Shown: piece after piece, positions 56,564-64,000 of the stretch | Numbering within the stretch: the stretch's first letter is position 1 | Layout: the number at the start of each line of letters is the position of its first letter | Assembly: GCF_001546115.1 (NCBI RefSeq) | Contig: NZ_KQ955208.1 | Coordinates: 1,040,021-1,104,020 of the forward strand | DNA length: 64,000 nt | From: Paracoccus aminovorans | GTDB taxonomy: Bacteria; Pseudomonadota; Alphaproteobacteria; Rhodobacterales; Rhodobacteraceae | Direction of reading: 5' to 3' | Notes under the pieces: model-generated | The model's input: the letters and a program-made list of their open reading frames with translations, nothing else | The model's database searches: none | Told to the model about the DNA's origin: nothing | Translations under genes and position numbers: made by a program

Positions 56564-57214
56564 ATGAACAGCATGACCGCCCAGCTTCATTGTTTCGGAG
56601 AATCCGGTCACTCCTACAAGGTGGCGCTGATGATGCAGCTGACCGGCTATCCTTGGCAGCCGGTCTTCGTGGATTTCTTCGGCGGCGCCACGCGCAGCCC
56701 GGAATACCAGGCGCTGAACGAGATGGCCGAGGCACCCGTCTTCATCGAGGACGGGCGCAGCCTGACGCAATCCGGCGTCATCCTGTTGCACTTGGCCGAG
56801 CAGACCGGCCGCTTCGCGGAGGGGGACAGGGACGAAATCCTGCGCTGGCTGTTCTGGGACAATCACAAGGGCTCGGCGCAATTCGGCGCCTTGCGTTTCC
56901 TGATGAACTTCCTGCCGCCCGAGAAACGCCCGGCCGAGGTGATCGGCTGGATGCAGGGACGCTGCAAGGCGGCGCTCAAGACCCTGAACCAGCATCTGCA
57001 GGGCCGCGACTGGCTGGTGGGCGACAGGCCCAGCATCGCCGATCTGTCCTGTTGCAGCTACCTGTTTTACCCCGAGCCCTTCGGCTTCGACCGCGCCGAC
57101 TGGCCGCATATCGACGCCTGGCTCGGCCGCATCCAGGCCCTGCCTGGCTGGAAACACCCCTATGACCTGATGCCCGGCAGCCCCGCCGACCGGGCCGCGA
57201 AGGAGGACGCATGA
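56564..57214 (+). CDS. Glutathione S-transferase family protein
   Basis: A 216-residue GST: thioredoxin-like N-terminal domain (CFGESGHSYKVALMMQLTGYPW) and all-helical C-terminal domain with the LVGDRPSIADLSCCSYLF N-cap motif. The substrate is unknown. Its 3' end overlaps the thiolase start by four bases (ATGA), so it is cotranslated with beta-oxidation genes. It could detoxify reactive acyl intermediates, but that is inference only. It starts at 56564 or 56573; both have usable AAGG-rich ribosome sites. Confidence 0.85.
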   Translation: MNSMTAQLHCFGESGHSYKVALMMQLTGYPWQPVFVDFFGGATRSPEYQALNEMAEAPVFIEDGRSLTQSGVILLHLAEQTGRFAEGDRDEILRWLFWDNHKGSAQFGALRFLMNFLPPEKRPAEVIGWMQGRCKAALKTLNQHLQGRDWLVGDRPSIADLSCCSYLFYPEPFGFDRADWPHIDAWLGRIQALPGWKHPYDLMPGSPADRAAKEDA

Positions 57215-58422
57215 CCGACGCCTATATCTACGATGCCGCACGCACGCCGCGCGGCAAGGGCCGCGCCGATGGCAGCCTGCATGAAGTCACCTCGGTCGCG
57301 CTCTCGGCCCGGTTGCTCGATGCGGTCAGGGAGCGCAACGGGCTCGAAGGACCTGCGGTCGAGGACGTGATCTGGGGCAATGTCACCCAGGTCAAGGAAC
57401 AGGGCGGCTGCCTTGCCCGCTCGGCCGTGCTGGAAAGCGGGCTGGACGAGAGCATCCCGGGCCTTTCGGTCAACCGCTTCTGCGCCTCGGGCATGGAGGC
57501 GGTGAACCTGGCCGCGAACCAGGTCAAGGCCGGCGCCGGCCAGGCCTATATCGCCGGCGGGGTCGAGATGATGGGCCGCGTGCCGATGGGCAGCGACGGC
57601 GCCGCCATCGCCGTCGACCCCAGCCTGACCTTCAAGACCTATTTCGTGCCGCAGGGTATCTCGGCCGATATCATCGCCACCGAATACGGCTTTTCGCGCG
57701 ACGACGCCGACCGGCTGGCGGTTGAATCGCAGCGCCGCGCCGCCCAGGCCTGGCAGGAAAACCGCTTCGCCAGGTCCATCGTCCCGGTCAAGGACCAGAA
57801 CGGGCTGGTGATCCTCGATCGCGACGAATACCTGCGCCCCGGCACCACGATGGAGGACCTGGCCAAGCTCCGGCCCGCCTTCAAGGAGATGGGCGAGACG
57901 ATGCCCGGCTTCGACAAGGTGGCGATGCTGAAATACCCGCATCTGGACCAGATCGACCACATCCACCATGCCGGCAACAGCTCGGGCATCGTCGATGGCG
58001 CCGCCGCGGTGCTGATCGGCAATGCCGAATTCGGCAAGGCCCATGGGCTGAAACCCCGCGCCCGCATCCGCGCCACCGCCAAGATCGGCACCGATCCGAC
58101 CATCATGCTGACCGGCCCGGTGCCGGTGACGGAAAAGATCCTGCGCGAATCCGGCCTTTCCATCGGCGACATCGACCTGTTCGAGGTGAACGAGGCCTTC
58201 GCCTCGGTCGTGCTGCGCTTCATGCAGGCCTTCCAGGTCGATCCCGGCCTGGTCAACGTCAACGGCGGCGCCATCGCGCTGGGGCATCCGCTGGGCGCGA
58301 CCGGCGCCATCATCATCGGCACGCTGCTCGACGAGCTCGAGCGGCAGGACAAGACCATGGGCCTTGCCACGCTTTGCATCGCGTCTGGCATGGGCGCCGC
58401 CACCATCATCGAGCGCGTCTGA
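57211..58422 (+). CDS. fadA: Acetyl-CoA acyltransferase (3-ketoacyl-CoA thiolase)
   Basis: A 403-residue thiolase. The nucleophile is C91 (NRFCASGMEAV), the second cysteine is C389 (TLCIASGMGAA) and the base is H359 (ALGHPLGATG). It carries out the last step of beta-oxidation. It is preceded by AAGGAGG and coupled to the GST gene by ATGA; fadB/fadJ-like follows in 11 bp. Confidence 0.93.
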   Translation: MTDAYIYDAARTPRGKGRADGSLHEVTSVALSARLLDAVRERNGLEGPAVEDVIWGNVTQVKEQGGCLARSAVLESGLDESIPGLSVNRFCASGMEAVNLAANQVKAGAGQAYIAGGVEMMGRVPMGSDGAAIAVDPSLTFKTYFVPQGISADIIATEYGFSRDDADRLAVESQRRAAQAWQENRFARSIVPVKDQNGLVILDRDEYLRPGTTMEDLAKLRPAFKEMGETMPGFDKVAMLKYPHLDQIDHIHHAGNSSGIVDGAAAVLIGNAEFGKAHGLKPRARIRATAKIGTDPTIMLTGPVPVTEKILRESGLSIGDIDLFEVNEAFASVVLRFMQAFQVDPGLVNVNGGAIALGHPLGATGAIIIGTLLDELERQDKTMGLATLCIASGMGAATIIERV

Positions 58423-58433
58423 GGGAGGGCGAG

Positions 58434-60611
58434 ATGACCGATTTCACCATGGATAAAGGCGCCGACGGCGTCGCCATCATCACTTGGAACGTGCCGGGCA
58501 AGTCGATGAACGTGCTGTCGCTGGACGGCGCGGCCGAGCTGAACGCGCTGATCGACGACGCGCTGGCCGATACGGCCGTCAAGGGCGTGGTCATCACCTC
58601 GGGCAAGGCGGATTTCGCCGCCGGGATGGACCTGAATGTCATCGCCGCGATGAAGGACGGCGGCGCGCAGGCGGTGTTCGACGGCGTGATGACGCTGCAC
58701 CGCCTGCTGCGCAAGATCGAACTGGCCGGGATGGACCCCAAGACGAAAAAGGGCGGCAAGCCCATCGCAGCCGCCCTGCCCGGCACCGCGCTGGGGATCG
58801 GTCTGGAACTGCCGCTGGCCACGCATCGCATCTTTGCCGCCGAGAACCCGAAGGCCAAGATCGGCCTGCCCGAGATCATGGTCGGCATCTTTCCCGGCGC
58901 CGGCGGCACCACCCGCCTGGTGCGCAAGCTGGGCGCCATGGGCGCCGCGCCCTTCCTGCTGGAAGGCAAGCTCAGCGACCCGGCCAAGGCCAGATCCGCC
59001 GGGCTGATCGACGAGGTGGCGGCCGATCCGCTGGCCGCCGCCCGCGACTGGGTGCTGAAGGCCTCGGATGCCGATCTGGTGAAGCCCTGGGATGCCAAGG
59101 GCTACAAGATGCCGGGCGGCGAACCCTACCATCCGGCCGGCTTCATGACCTTCGTCGGCGCCAGCGCCATGGTGCATGGCAAGACGCTGGGCGTCTATCC
59201 GGCGGCGAAGGCGCTGCTGAGCGCCGTCTATGAAGGCGCCATGGTGCCCTTCGACACGGCGCTGAAGATCGAGGCGCGCTGGTTCACCAACGTGCTGATG
59301 AATCCCTCCTCGACCGCGATGATCCGCAGCCTGTTCATCAACAAGGAGGCGCTGGAGAAGGGCGCGAACCGCCCCGAGGCGCCGGACCAGAGCGTGAAGA
59401 AACTGGGCATCCTCGGCGCCGGCATGATGGGCGCCGGCATCGCCTATGTCTCGGCCATGGCGGGAATCGAGGTGGTGCTGATCGACGCCGCCCAGGACGC
59501 CGCCGACCGCGGCAAGGCGCATTCGGCCGACCTGCTCGACAAGGCGATTTCGCGGCGCAAGGCGACCGAGGCGAAGAAGGCCCAGGTGCTGGCCCGCATC
59601 ACCGCGACGACCGATTACGCCGCGCTGGCCGGCTGCGACCTGATCGTGGAAGCCGTGTTCGAGGATCCCAAGGTCAAGGCCGAGGTCACCGCCAGGGCCG
59701 AGGCGGTGATCCCCGCTGACGCGATCTTTGCCACCAATACTTCGACCCTGCCGATCAGCGACCTCGCCAATGCCAGCGCCCGGCCGGAACAGTTCATCGG
59801 CATCCACTTCTTCTCGCCCGTCGACAAGATGCTGCTGGTCGAGATCATCAAGGGCAAGGAGACCGGCCCGCGCGCCGTCGCCAAGGCGCTGGATTTCGTG
59901 CGCCAGATCCGCAAGACGCCGATCGTGGTGAACGACGCGCGCTTCTTCTACGCCAACCGCTGCATCATCCCCTATATCAACGAAGGCATCCGCATGGTGG
60001 CCGAAGGCGTCAGCCCGGTGCTGATCGAGAATGCCGCCAAGATGATGGGCATGCCGCTGGGGCCGCTGCAACTGGTGGACGAGACCTCGATCGACCTCGG
60101 CGTCAAGATCGCCAAGGCGACGCGGGCGGCGATGGGCGACGCCTATCCCGACGATGCGGTGGATGCGGTGATCTTCAAGCTGGCCGAGCAGGGCCGGCTG
60201 GGCCGCAAGGCCAAGGCGGGCTTCTACGACTATGACGAGGGGGCCAAGCGCCAGGGCTTCTGGTCCGGCCTCGCCGCCGAATGGCCCGAAACCCCCGAGC
60301 AGCCCGAGCTGACCGAGATCCAGCATCGCCTGATGTTCGCGCAGGCCCTGGAAGCCGTGCGCGCCCTGCAGGACGGCGTGCTGGAGGACATCCGCGAAGG
60401 CGACGTGGGCGCCATCCTGGGCTGGGGCTTCGCGCCCTGGTCGGGCGGTCCCTTCGGCTGGCTCGACATGCTGGGCGCGCCGCGCGCGGTCGAAATCGCC
60501 GAAAACCTCACCGGGAAGTTCGGCCCGCGTTTCACCCCGCCACAGCTTCTGAAGGACATGGCGGCAAAAGGCGAAAGCTTCTACGGCAAGACCGCCCGCA
60601 AGGCGGCCTGA
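58434..60611 (+). CDS. fadJ: Multifunctional enoyl-CoA hydratase/3-hydroxyacyl-CoA dehydrogenase
   Basis: A 725-residue FadB/FadJ-type alpha subunit. The N-terminal hydratase/isomerase domain has catalytic glutamates E125 (GIGLELPLA) and E147 (IGLPEIMVG). The NAD-binding GAGMMG is near residues 328-333 and the dehydrogenase catalytic H458 lies in GIHFFSPVDKM. A C-terminal repeat dehydrogenase domain completes it. It forms a complex with the thiolase encoded just upstream. The ribosome site is GAGGGAGGG. A terminator and a motif pair follow. Confidence 0.93.
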   Translation: MTDFTMDKGADGVAIITWNVPGKSMNVLSLDGAAELNALIDDALADTAVKGVVITSGKADFAAGMDLNVIAAMKDGGAQAVFDGVMTLHRLLRKIELAGMDPKTKKGGKPIAAALPGTALGIGLELPLATHRIFAAENPKAKIGLPEIMVGIFPGAGGTTRLVRKLGAMGAAPFLLEGKLSDPAKARSAGLIDEVAADPLAAARDWVLKASDADLVKPWDAKGYKMPGGEPYHPAGFMTFVGASAMVHGKTLGVYPAAKALLSAVYEGAMVPFDTALKIEARWFTNVLMNPSSTAMIRSLFINKEALEKGANRPEAPDQSVKKLGILGAGMMGAGIAYVSAMAGIEVVLIDAAQDAADRGKAHSADLLDKAISRRKATEAKKAQVLARITATTDYAALAGCDLIVEAVFEDPKVKAEVTARAEAVIPADAIFATNTSTLPISDLANASARPEQFIGIHFFSPVDKMLLVEIIKGKETGPRAVAKALDFVRQIRKTPIVVNDARFFYANRCIIPYINEGIRMVAEGVSPVLIENAAKMMGMPLGPLQLVDETSIDLGVKIAKATRAAMGDAYPDDAVDAVIFKLAEQGRLGRKAKAGFYDYDEGAKRQGFWSGLAAEWPETPEQPELTEIQHRLMFAQALEAVRALQDGVLEDIREGDVGAILGWGFAPWSGGPFGWLDMLGAPRAVEIAENLTGKFGPRFTPPQLLKDMAAKGESFYGKTARKAA

Positions 60612-60622
60612 CCCGGAACCAC

Positions 60623-60653
60623 CGGACAAGGCCGCCAGCCTCGGCCTTGTCCG
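60623..60653 (+). terminator. Hairpin after the beta-oxidation operon
   Basis: A perfect 12-bp stem CGGACAAGGCCG / CGGCCTTGTCCG with a 7-nt loop, 11 bp past the stop. There is no long U-tract. Confidence 0.72.
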
Positions 60654-60661
60654 AAACGTCG

Positions 60662-60745
60662 CATGGGTATTTGAACAACAAAGAAGGCGCATGAGACGCG
60701 CGCCTCCTCCGCTTCAGGCTTTCTTCGTTGTCCAAATACCCATGC
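60662..60745. repeat. Near-perfect inverted pair of the GGGTATTTG/AAAGAAGC motif
   Basis: The left arm GCATGGGTATTTGAACAACA (60661-60680) continues AAGAA. The right arm, read on the other strand from 60744, is GCATGGGTATTTGGACAACG continuing AAGAA. The arms match at about 22 of 25 positions over an 84-bp span between convergent fadJ and adenosine kinase genes. It probably acts as a two-way RNA hairpin. Confidence 0.8.
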
Positions 60746-60763
60746 TGCCCGCGCCACGGGCGG

Positions 60764-61771
60764 CTAGATCAGCCCTTCGCTCCGAAAGGCCGCCAGCAGA
60801 TCGCTTTCCGGCCGGGCGCCGACATGCGAGATCACCTCGGCCGCCGCGATGCAGCCCATGCGGCCGGCGACCGCCAGCGGCACGCCGCGCGCCAGACCGT
60901 GGATCAGCCCGGCGGCGAACTGGTCCCCGGCGCCGGTGGCATCGACCGGCACCACGCGATGCACCGGCGCCGTCACCCGTTCCTCGCCGCGGATCAGGAT
61001 GGCGTCCTCGCCCGAGCGGGTGCAGATCACCGTGCCGCAATCGGCCTGCGCAAGGGCCAGCGCCTGTTCCAGATCCTCGACCTGATAGAGCGACTGCCAT
61101 TCGTGGACATTGCCGATGACATAGTCCATCGGCCCGGCGACCAGCCGGCGGAAACCCTCGCGGTGGCGGTCGACGCAGAACGGATCCGACAGAGCGATGC
61201 CGCCCTGGCCGCCCGCGGCGTGGCAGGCCTCGGCCGCCTTCAGGAACGCGGCCTTGCCCTCGGGCTTGTCGAAGAGATAGCCTTCGAGGAACAGCCAGTC
61301 GCAGCCGCTGAAGGTGGCAGGATTGACGTCCTCGGGGCCGATCTCGCCGGAAATCCCCAGATAGGTGTTCATCGAGCGCTCGCCGTCCGGCGTCACGAAG
61401 ATGATCGAGCGCGAGGTCGGCGCCACCTGCCCCGCCACCGGCGGATTGACGAAGACCGTGCCGGCCGCCTCGGTCTGCTCGGCATAGCTGAGGCCCAGCG
61501 GATCGCCCGCCACCTTGCCGATGAAGGCGGTGCGCAGCCCCATCATCCCCAGTCCCGCCAACGTGTTCGCCACCGAGCCGCCCGGTACCAACCGGGCCTT
61601 GCCGGCCTGCGGATCGGCCGATTGCGCCGCCATCAGGAACTCGGACCGCTCGCGGTCGATCAGCTGCATGATGCCGCGCTGCACCCCCAGCCGCGCCAGC
61701 GTCGCGTCGCGGGTCGGCGCGATCACGTCCATCACGGCATTGCCGATGCCGATCACATAGGGGGTGGTCAT
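60764..61771 (-). CDS. Adenosine kinase-type PfkB sugar kinase
   Basis: A 335-residue ribokinase-family kinase. VPGGSVANTLAGL is the substrate GG motif and DATGAGDQFAAGLIHG carries the catalytic aspartate and anion hole. The N-terminal GIGNAVMDVIAPT pattern matches alphaproteobacterial adenosine kinases (adenosine to AMP). Other nucleoside or sugar kinases of the family cannot be excluded. The start overlaps the nth stop (ATGA). Confidence 0.85.
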   Translation of the reverse strand: MTTPYVIGIGNAVMDVIAPTRDATLARLGVQRGIMQLIDRERSEFLMAAQSADPQAGKARLVPGGSVANTLAGLGMMGLRTAFIGKVAGDPLGLSYAEQTEAAGTVFVNPPVAGQVAPTSRSIIFVTPDGERSMNTYLGISGEIGPEDVNPATFSGCDWLFLEGYLFDKPEGKAAFLKAAEACHAAGGQGGIALSDPFCVDRHREGFRRLVAGPMDYVIGNVHEWQSLYQVEDLEQALALAQADCGTVICTRSGEDAILIRGEERVTAPVHRVVPVDATGAGDQFAAGLIHGLARGVPLAVAGRMGCIAAAEVISHVGARPESDLLAAFRSEGLI

Positions 61772-62436
61772 TCGGTCTTCTCCTCATAGGGGCAGAGGTC
61801 TTCGATCGGGCAGATCTTGCAGCGCGGGCGGCGCGCCTGGCAGATATAGCGGCCGTGCAGGATCAGCCAGTGATGCGCATTCTGCTGGAAGGGGACGGGG
61901 ACATTGTCCTCGATGGCGCGCTCGACCGCCTCGACGTCGCGGCCCGGCGCGATGCGGGTGCGGTTGCCGACGCGAAAGATATGGGTGTCGACCGCCTGGG
62001 CCGGGAAGTCGAAGACGCTGTTCAGCACCACGTTCGCGGTCTTGCGGCCGACGCCCGGCAGGGTCATCAGCGCGGCGCGCGACTGCGGCACCTCGCCGCC
62101 GTAAACCTCGACCAGGATGCGCGACAGCGCGATGACGTTCTTGGCCTTCTGGCGGTAAAGGCCGATGGTCTTGATCTGCTCGGTCAGCGCATCGACGCCC
62201 AGCTCCAGCATCTGTTGCGGCGTCGAGATCCGGGCGAACAGCGCCTTGGTCGACTTGTTCACACCCACGTCGGTCGCCTGCGCCGACAGCGCCACCGCGA
62301 CCAGCAGGGTGAAGGCATTGCTGTATTCCAGCTCGGTCACCGGATTCGGGTTCGCCTCGCGGAAGCGCGAAAAGACCGCCACCTGCGCCGCATAGGGCAA
62401 GGCCGGGGGGGTGCGAAGGGATGCGCTGCGTGCCAT
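61768..62436 (-). CDS. nth: Endonuclease III (DNA glycosylase/AP lyase)
   Basis: A 222-residue base excision repair enzyme removing oxidised pyrimidines. The HhH motif LPGVGRKTA (residues 126-134) includes K132, and the catalytic aspartate is D150 (AVDTHIFRV). The [4Fe-4S] ligands C199-x6-C206-x2-C209-x5-C215 are exact. The start at 62436 is chosen over an upstream in-frame ATG at 62475 by homology. It is coupled to the adenosine kinase gene by ATGA. Confidence 0.95.
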   Translation of the reverse strand: MARSASLRTPPALPYAAQVAVFSRFREANPNPVTELEYSNAFTLLVAVALSAQATDVGVNKSTKALFARISTPQQMLELGVDALTEQIKTIGLYRQKAKNVIALSRILVEVYGGEVPQSRAALMTLPGVGRKTANVVLNSVFDFPAQAVDTHIFRVGNRTRIAPGRDVEAVERAIEDNVPVPFQQNAHHWLILHGRYICQARRPRCKICPIEDLCPYEEKTE

Positions 62437-62537
62437 GGCCTCCAGATGCCCCGCCCCGCCGTGAAGCGCAAGCATTCCGGCATGGATTCCCGGCGCGCCC
62501 GCGCTAGTCTGGCCGCACGGACAGAAGCGAGGTTGCC

Positions 62538-63131
62538 ATGAACCGGACGTTGTTTTCTCCTGCCACCCCCGCCGACGGGCTGCGTATCGTCCTAGCCACC
62601 CGATCCGCCAGCGATGCCAAGGTGCTGTGCCTGGGCCGGTTCGAGACGCCGCTCGGCACCGTGGTGGCGCTGGGTGCCGGCGGCGCGCTCTGGGGCCTGG
62701 GCTTTGCCGGCGAGATGGCGCCCGACGCGGTGCTGGCCGACCTGATGGCGCGCTGGCCCGGTGCCCGTGCGGTCGAGGCGCCCGAGGCGCTGGCCCCCGC
62801 CATCACCGCCTTGCTGACCGGCAGCGGCGAGATCACCGTCGCGCTGTCCGGCACCGACTTCCAGCTGGCCGTCTGGCGCGCGCTGGCCGAGGTGCCGGCC
62901 GGCCAGGTCATCAGCTATGCCATGCTGGCCGAGCGCATCGGCCGGCCGCGGGCGCTGCGGGCGGTCGGCACGGCGGTGGGGCAGAACCCGGTCAGCTGGG
63001 CCATTCCCTGCCACCGCGTTACCCGGACCGACGGCAGCATCGGCGGCTATCACTGGGGCGCCGCGGTCAAGCGCGCCCTGCTGGCCCGCGAAGGCGCGAG
63101 CATCGCGCCGCGCGCCATCGCCGCATTGTGA
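62538..63131 (+). CDS. ogt: Methylated-DNA-protein-cysteine methyltransferase (Ogt type)
   Basis: A 197-residue suicide repair protein with acceptor cysteine C158 in PCHRV (IPCHRVTRTDGSIGGYHWG) and the DNA-binding helix YAMLAERIGRPRALRAVG. It repairs O6-alkylguanine. The N-terminal RNase H-like domain is present but no Ada AraC-type domain. It is divergent from nth, another repair gene, with about 100 bp between. Confidence 0.92.
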   Translation: MNRTLFSPATPADGLRIVLATRSASDAKVLCLGRFETPLGTVVALGAGGALWGLGFAGEMAPDAVLADLMARWPGARAVEAPEALAPAITALLTGSGEITVALSGTDFQLAVWRALAEVPAGQVISYAMLAERIGRPRALRAVGTAVGQNPVSWAIPCHRVTRTDGSIGGYHWGAAVKRALLAREGASIAPRAIAAL

Positions 63132-63284
63132 CGCCGAACCGCCGGATTTCTTCGCCTTTCTGTAGCCTTGGCCGGGAACTCATGCCATGGTCGCGGTGTT
63201 TGGGCTCCCAGAGCCGGAGGCCATGCTCCGGACCAGTCGCAAGGACAGGCGGCGGTGGATCGCCCCGAAAAGAAAGGTAAAAGA

Positions 63285-63965
63285 ATGAAAACCCGTATTC
63301 CGCTGCTTCTCGCCTCGGCCGGCGCGATCGCCCTGACGGCCTGCGCGCCGACCGACCAATATGGCAGCACCGGCAGCACCACCGGCCAGGGCATGAATCG
63401 TGCCCAGCAAGGCGCCATCGCCGGCGCGGTGGTCGGCGGCATCCTGGGCGCGACCCGCGACAGTGACAAGAACGGCCAGGGCAAGGACGCCATCAAGGGC
63501 GCCATCGTCGGCGCGGCGGTCGGCGGCGTCGGCGGCGCGATCCTCGACCAGCAGCAGAAGGCGCTGCAGCAGTCGCTGAACAACCCGAACATCCGCGTGG
63601 TGAACAACGGCAATCACCTGTCGGTGATCATGCCGGAATCGACGCTGTTCGCGACCGATTCGGCGGCAGTGGGCGCGCAGGGGCAGAACGACCTCTACAC
63701 CATCGCGCGCAACCTGAACCAATACCCGAACAGCACGATCCAGGTCGTCGGCCATACCGACAGCACCGGCTCGGCCGCCTACAACCAGGACCTGTCCGAG
63801 CGCCGGGCGCGTTCGGTCGCCGGTATCCTGACCGCCGGCGGCGTGGCCTCGAACCGCGTCGCAACCGCGGGCCGCGGCGCGAGCCAGCCCATCGCCTCGA
63901 ACGACACCGCCGCGGGCCGGGCGCAGAACCGTCGCGTCGAAATCCTGATCTTCCCCTCGCGCTGA
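63285..63965 (+). CDS. OmpA-family outer-membrane lipoprotein with glycine-zipper
   Basis: A 226-residue lipoprotein: signal peptide with lipobox LTAC (Cys20), a glycine-zipper region (about residues 40-88, GAIAGAVVGGILGA and GAIVGAAVGGVGGA) and a C-terminal OmpA domain (STLFATDSAAVGAQGQNDL, GHTDSTGSAAYNQDLSERRARSV). It resembles YiaD/Pal-like envelope proteins binding peptidoglycan. The ATG follows AGAAAGGTAAAAG. The 153 bp before it show no clear gene. Confidence 0.9.
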   Translation: MKTRIPLLLASAGAIALTACAPTDQYGSTGSTTGQGMNRAQQGAIAGAVVGGILGATRDSDKNGQGKDAIKGAIVGAAVGGVGGAILDQQQKALQQSLNNPNIRVVNNGNHLSVIMPESTLFATDSAAVGAQGQNDLYTIARNLNQYPNSTIQVVGHTDSTGSAAYNQDLSERRARSVAGILTAGGVASNRVATAGRGASQPIASNDTAAGRAQNRRVEILIFPSR

Positions 63966-64000
63966 TCCGCGAGACTGCAGCCGCAGGGCGCGGGCCGGCA

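Noticed and set aside
57639..60692. A 1017-codon open frame on the minus strand opposite thiolase and FadJ.
   Set aside because: Antisense shadow; composition is His/Gly/Arg-rich and without domains, while the plus-strand enzymes have all catalytic residues.
63966..64000. Any gene start in the last 35 bp.
   Set aside because: No start codon with ribosome site or recognisable peptide is visible.

Overview
This is a GC-rich (roughly 67%), densely coded alphaproteobacterial chromosome segment. It almost certainly comes from the genus Paracoccus: cytochrome oxidase subunits II and III read almost as the Paracoccus denitrificans proteins, a 104-residue copy of the Paracoccus F1-ATPase zeta inhibitor is present, and the fdsGBA-fdhD-fdsD formate dehydrogenase layout, GAAC-N7-GAAC SOS boxes and Rhodobacteraceae-style intergenic motifs all agree. 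No rRNA, tRNA, prophage or CRISPR array was seen. The only mobile DNA is the first 16 codons of an IS110-type transposase at the left edge.

Layout. 1-5.6 kb: IS110 fragment, then the SOS-controlled mutagenesis cassette imuA-imuB-dnaE2. 5.7-7.8 kb: rpmG, RNase P RNA, and a divergent HxlR regulator/NmrA-type quinone reductase pair. 7.8-14.4 kb, all leftward: uvrD (with its own SOS box), folE2, metZ, septation protein A, and a DUF1223 exported protein. 14.6-19.7 kb: aconitase, zinc-responsive zinT with a Zur-like operator, a small exported protein, and rpsD. 19.9-23.7 kb: an IscA-type protein, tpiA, and the metNIQ methionine transporter. 23.8-28.9 kb: a succinate/acetate CoA-transferase, a divergent DoxX/LysR pair, a FAD-linked oxidase and a RimJ-like acetyltransferase.

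28.9-35.8 kb is the aa3 oxidase assembly operon ctaC-ctaB-orf85-ctaG-ctaE-surf1, which runs into thrC, an M16 peptidase, rimJ and the FAD oxidase with stop/start overlaps. A strong terminator-like hairpin sits between ctaE and surf1. 35.9-41 kb: tldD, dprA and a very glutamine-rich OmpA-domain protein. 41.0-41.7 kb is a decayed stretch with one frameshifted gene remnant. 41.7-52.3 kb carries C1 oxidation: a hydroxypyruvate isomerase-like gene, NAD-linked molybdenum formate dehydrogenase with its LysR regulator, and glutathione-independent formaldehyde dehydrogenase, interleaved with purS-purC and the F1-ATPase zeta inhibitor. 52.5-60.6 kb is a fatty-acid module: two thioesterases, two paralogous MerR regulators separated by a TTACGT-N2-ACGTAA operator, then acyl-CoA dehydrogenase, a glutathione transferase, thiolase and a FadB/FadJ-type multifunctional enzyme. 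60.7-64 kb: adenosine kinase, nth, an alkylguanine methyltransferase and an OmpA-type lipoprotein.

Together the genes are mostly core housekeeping, with three readable local regulatory circuits (SOS, zinc, fatty acid) and a formaldehyde-to-CO2 route. I found no clear candidate for a wholly new multi-gene system. The most unexplained sequence structure is a family of about 24-bp intergenic motifs (GGGTATTTG-N3-AACAAAGAAGC) that recurs at least nine times, sometimes as inverted pairs.
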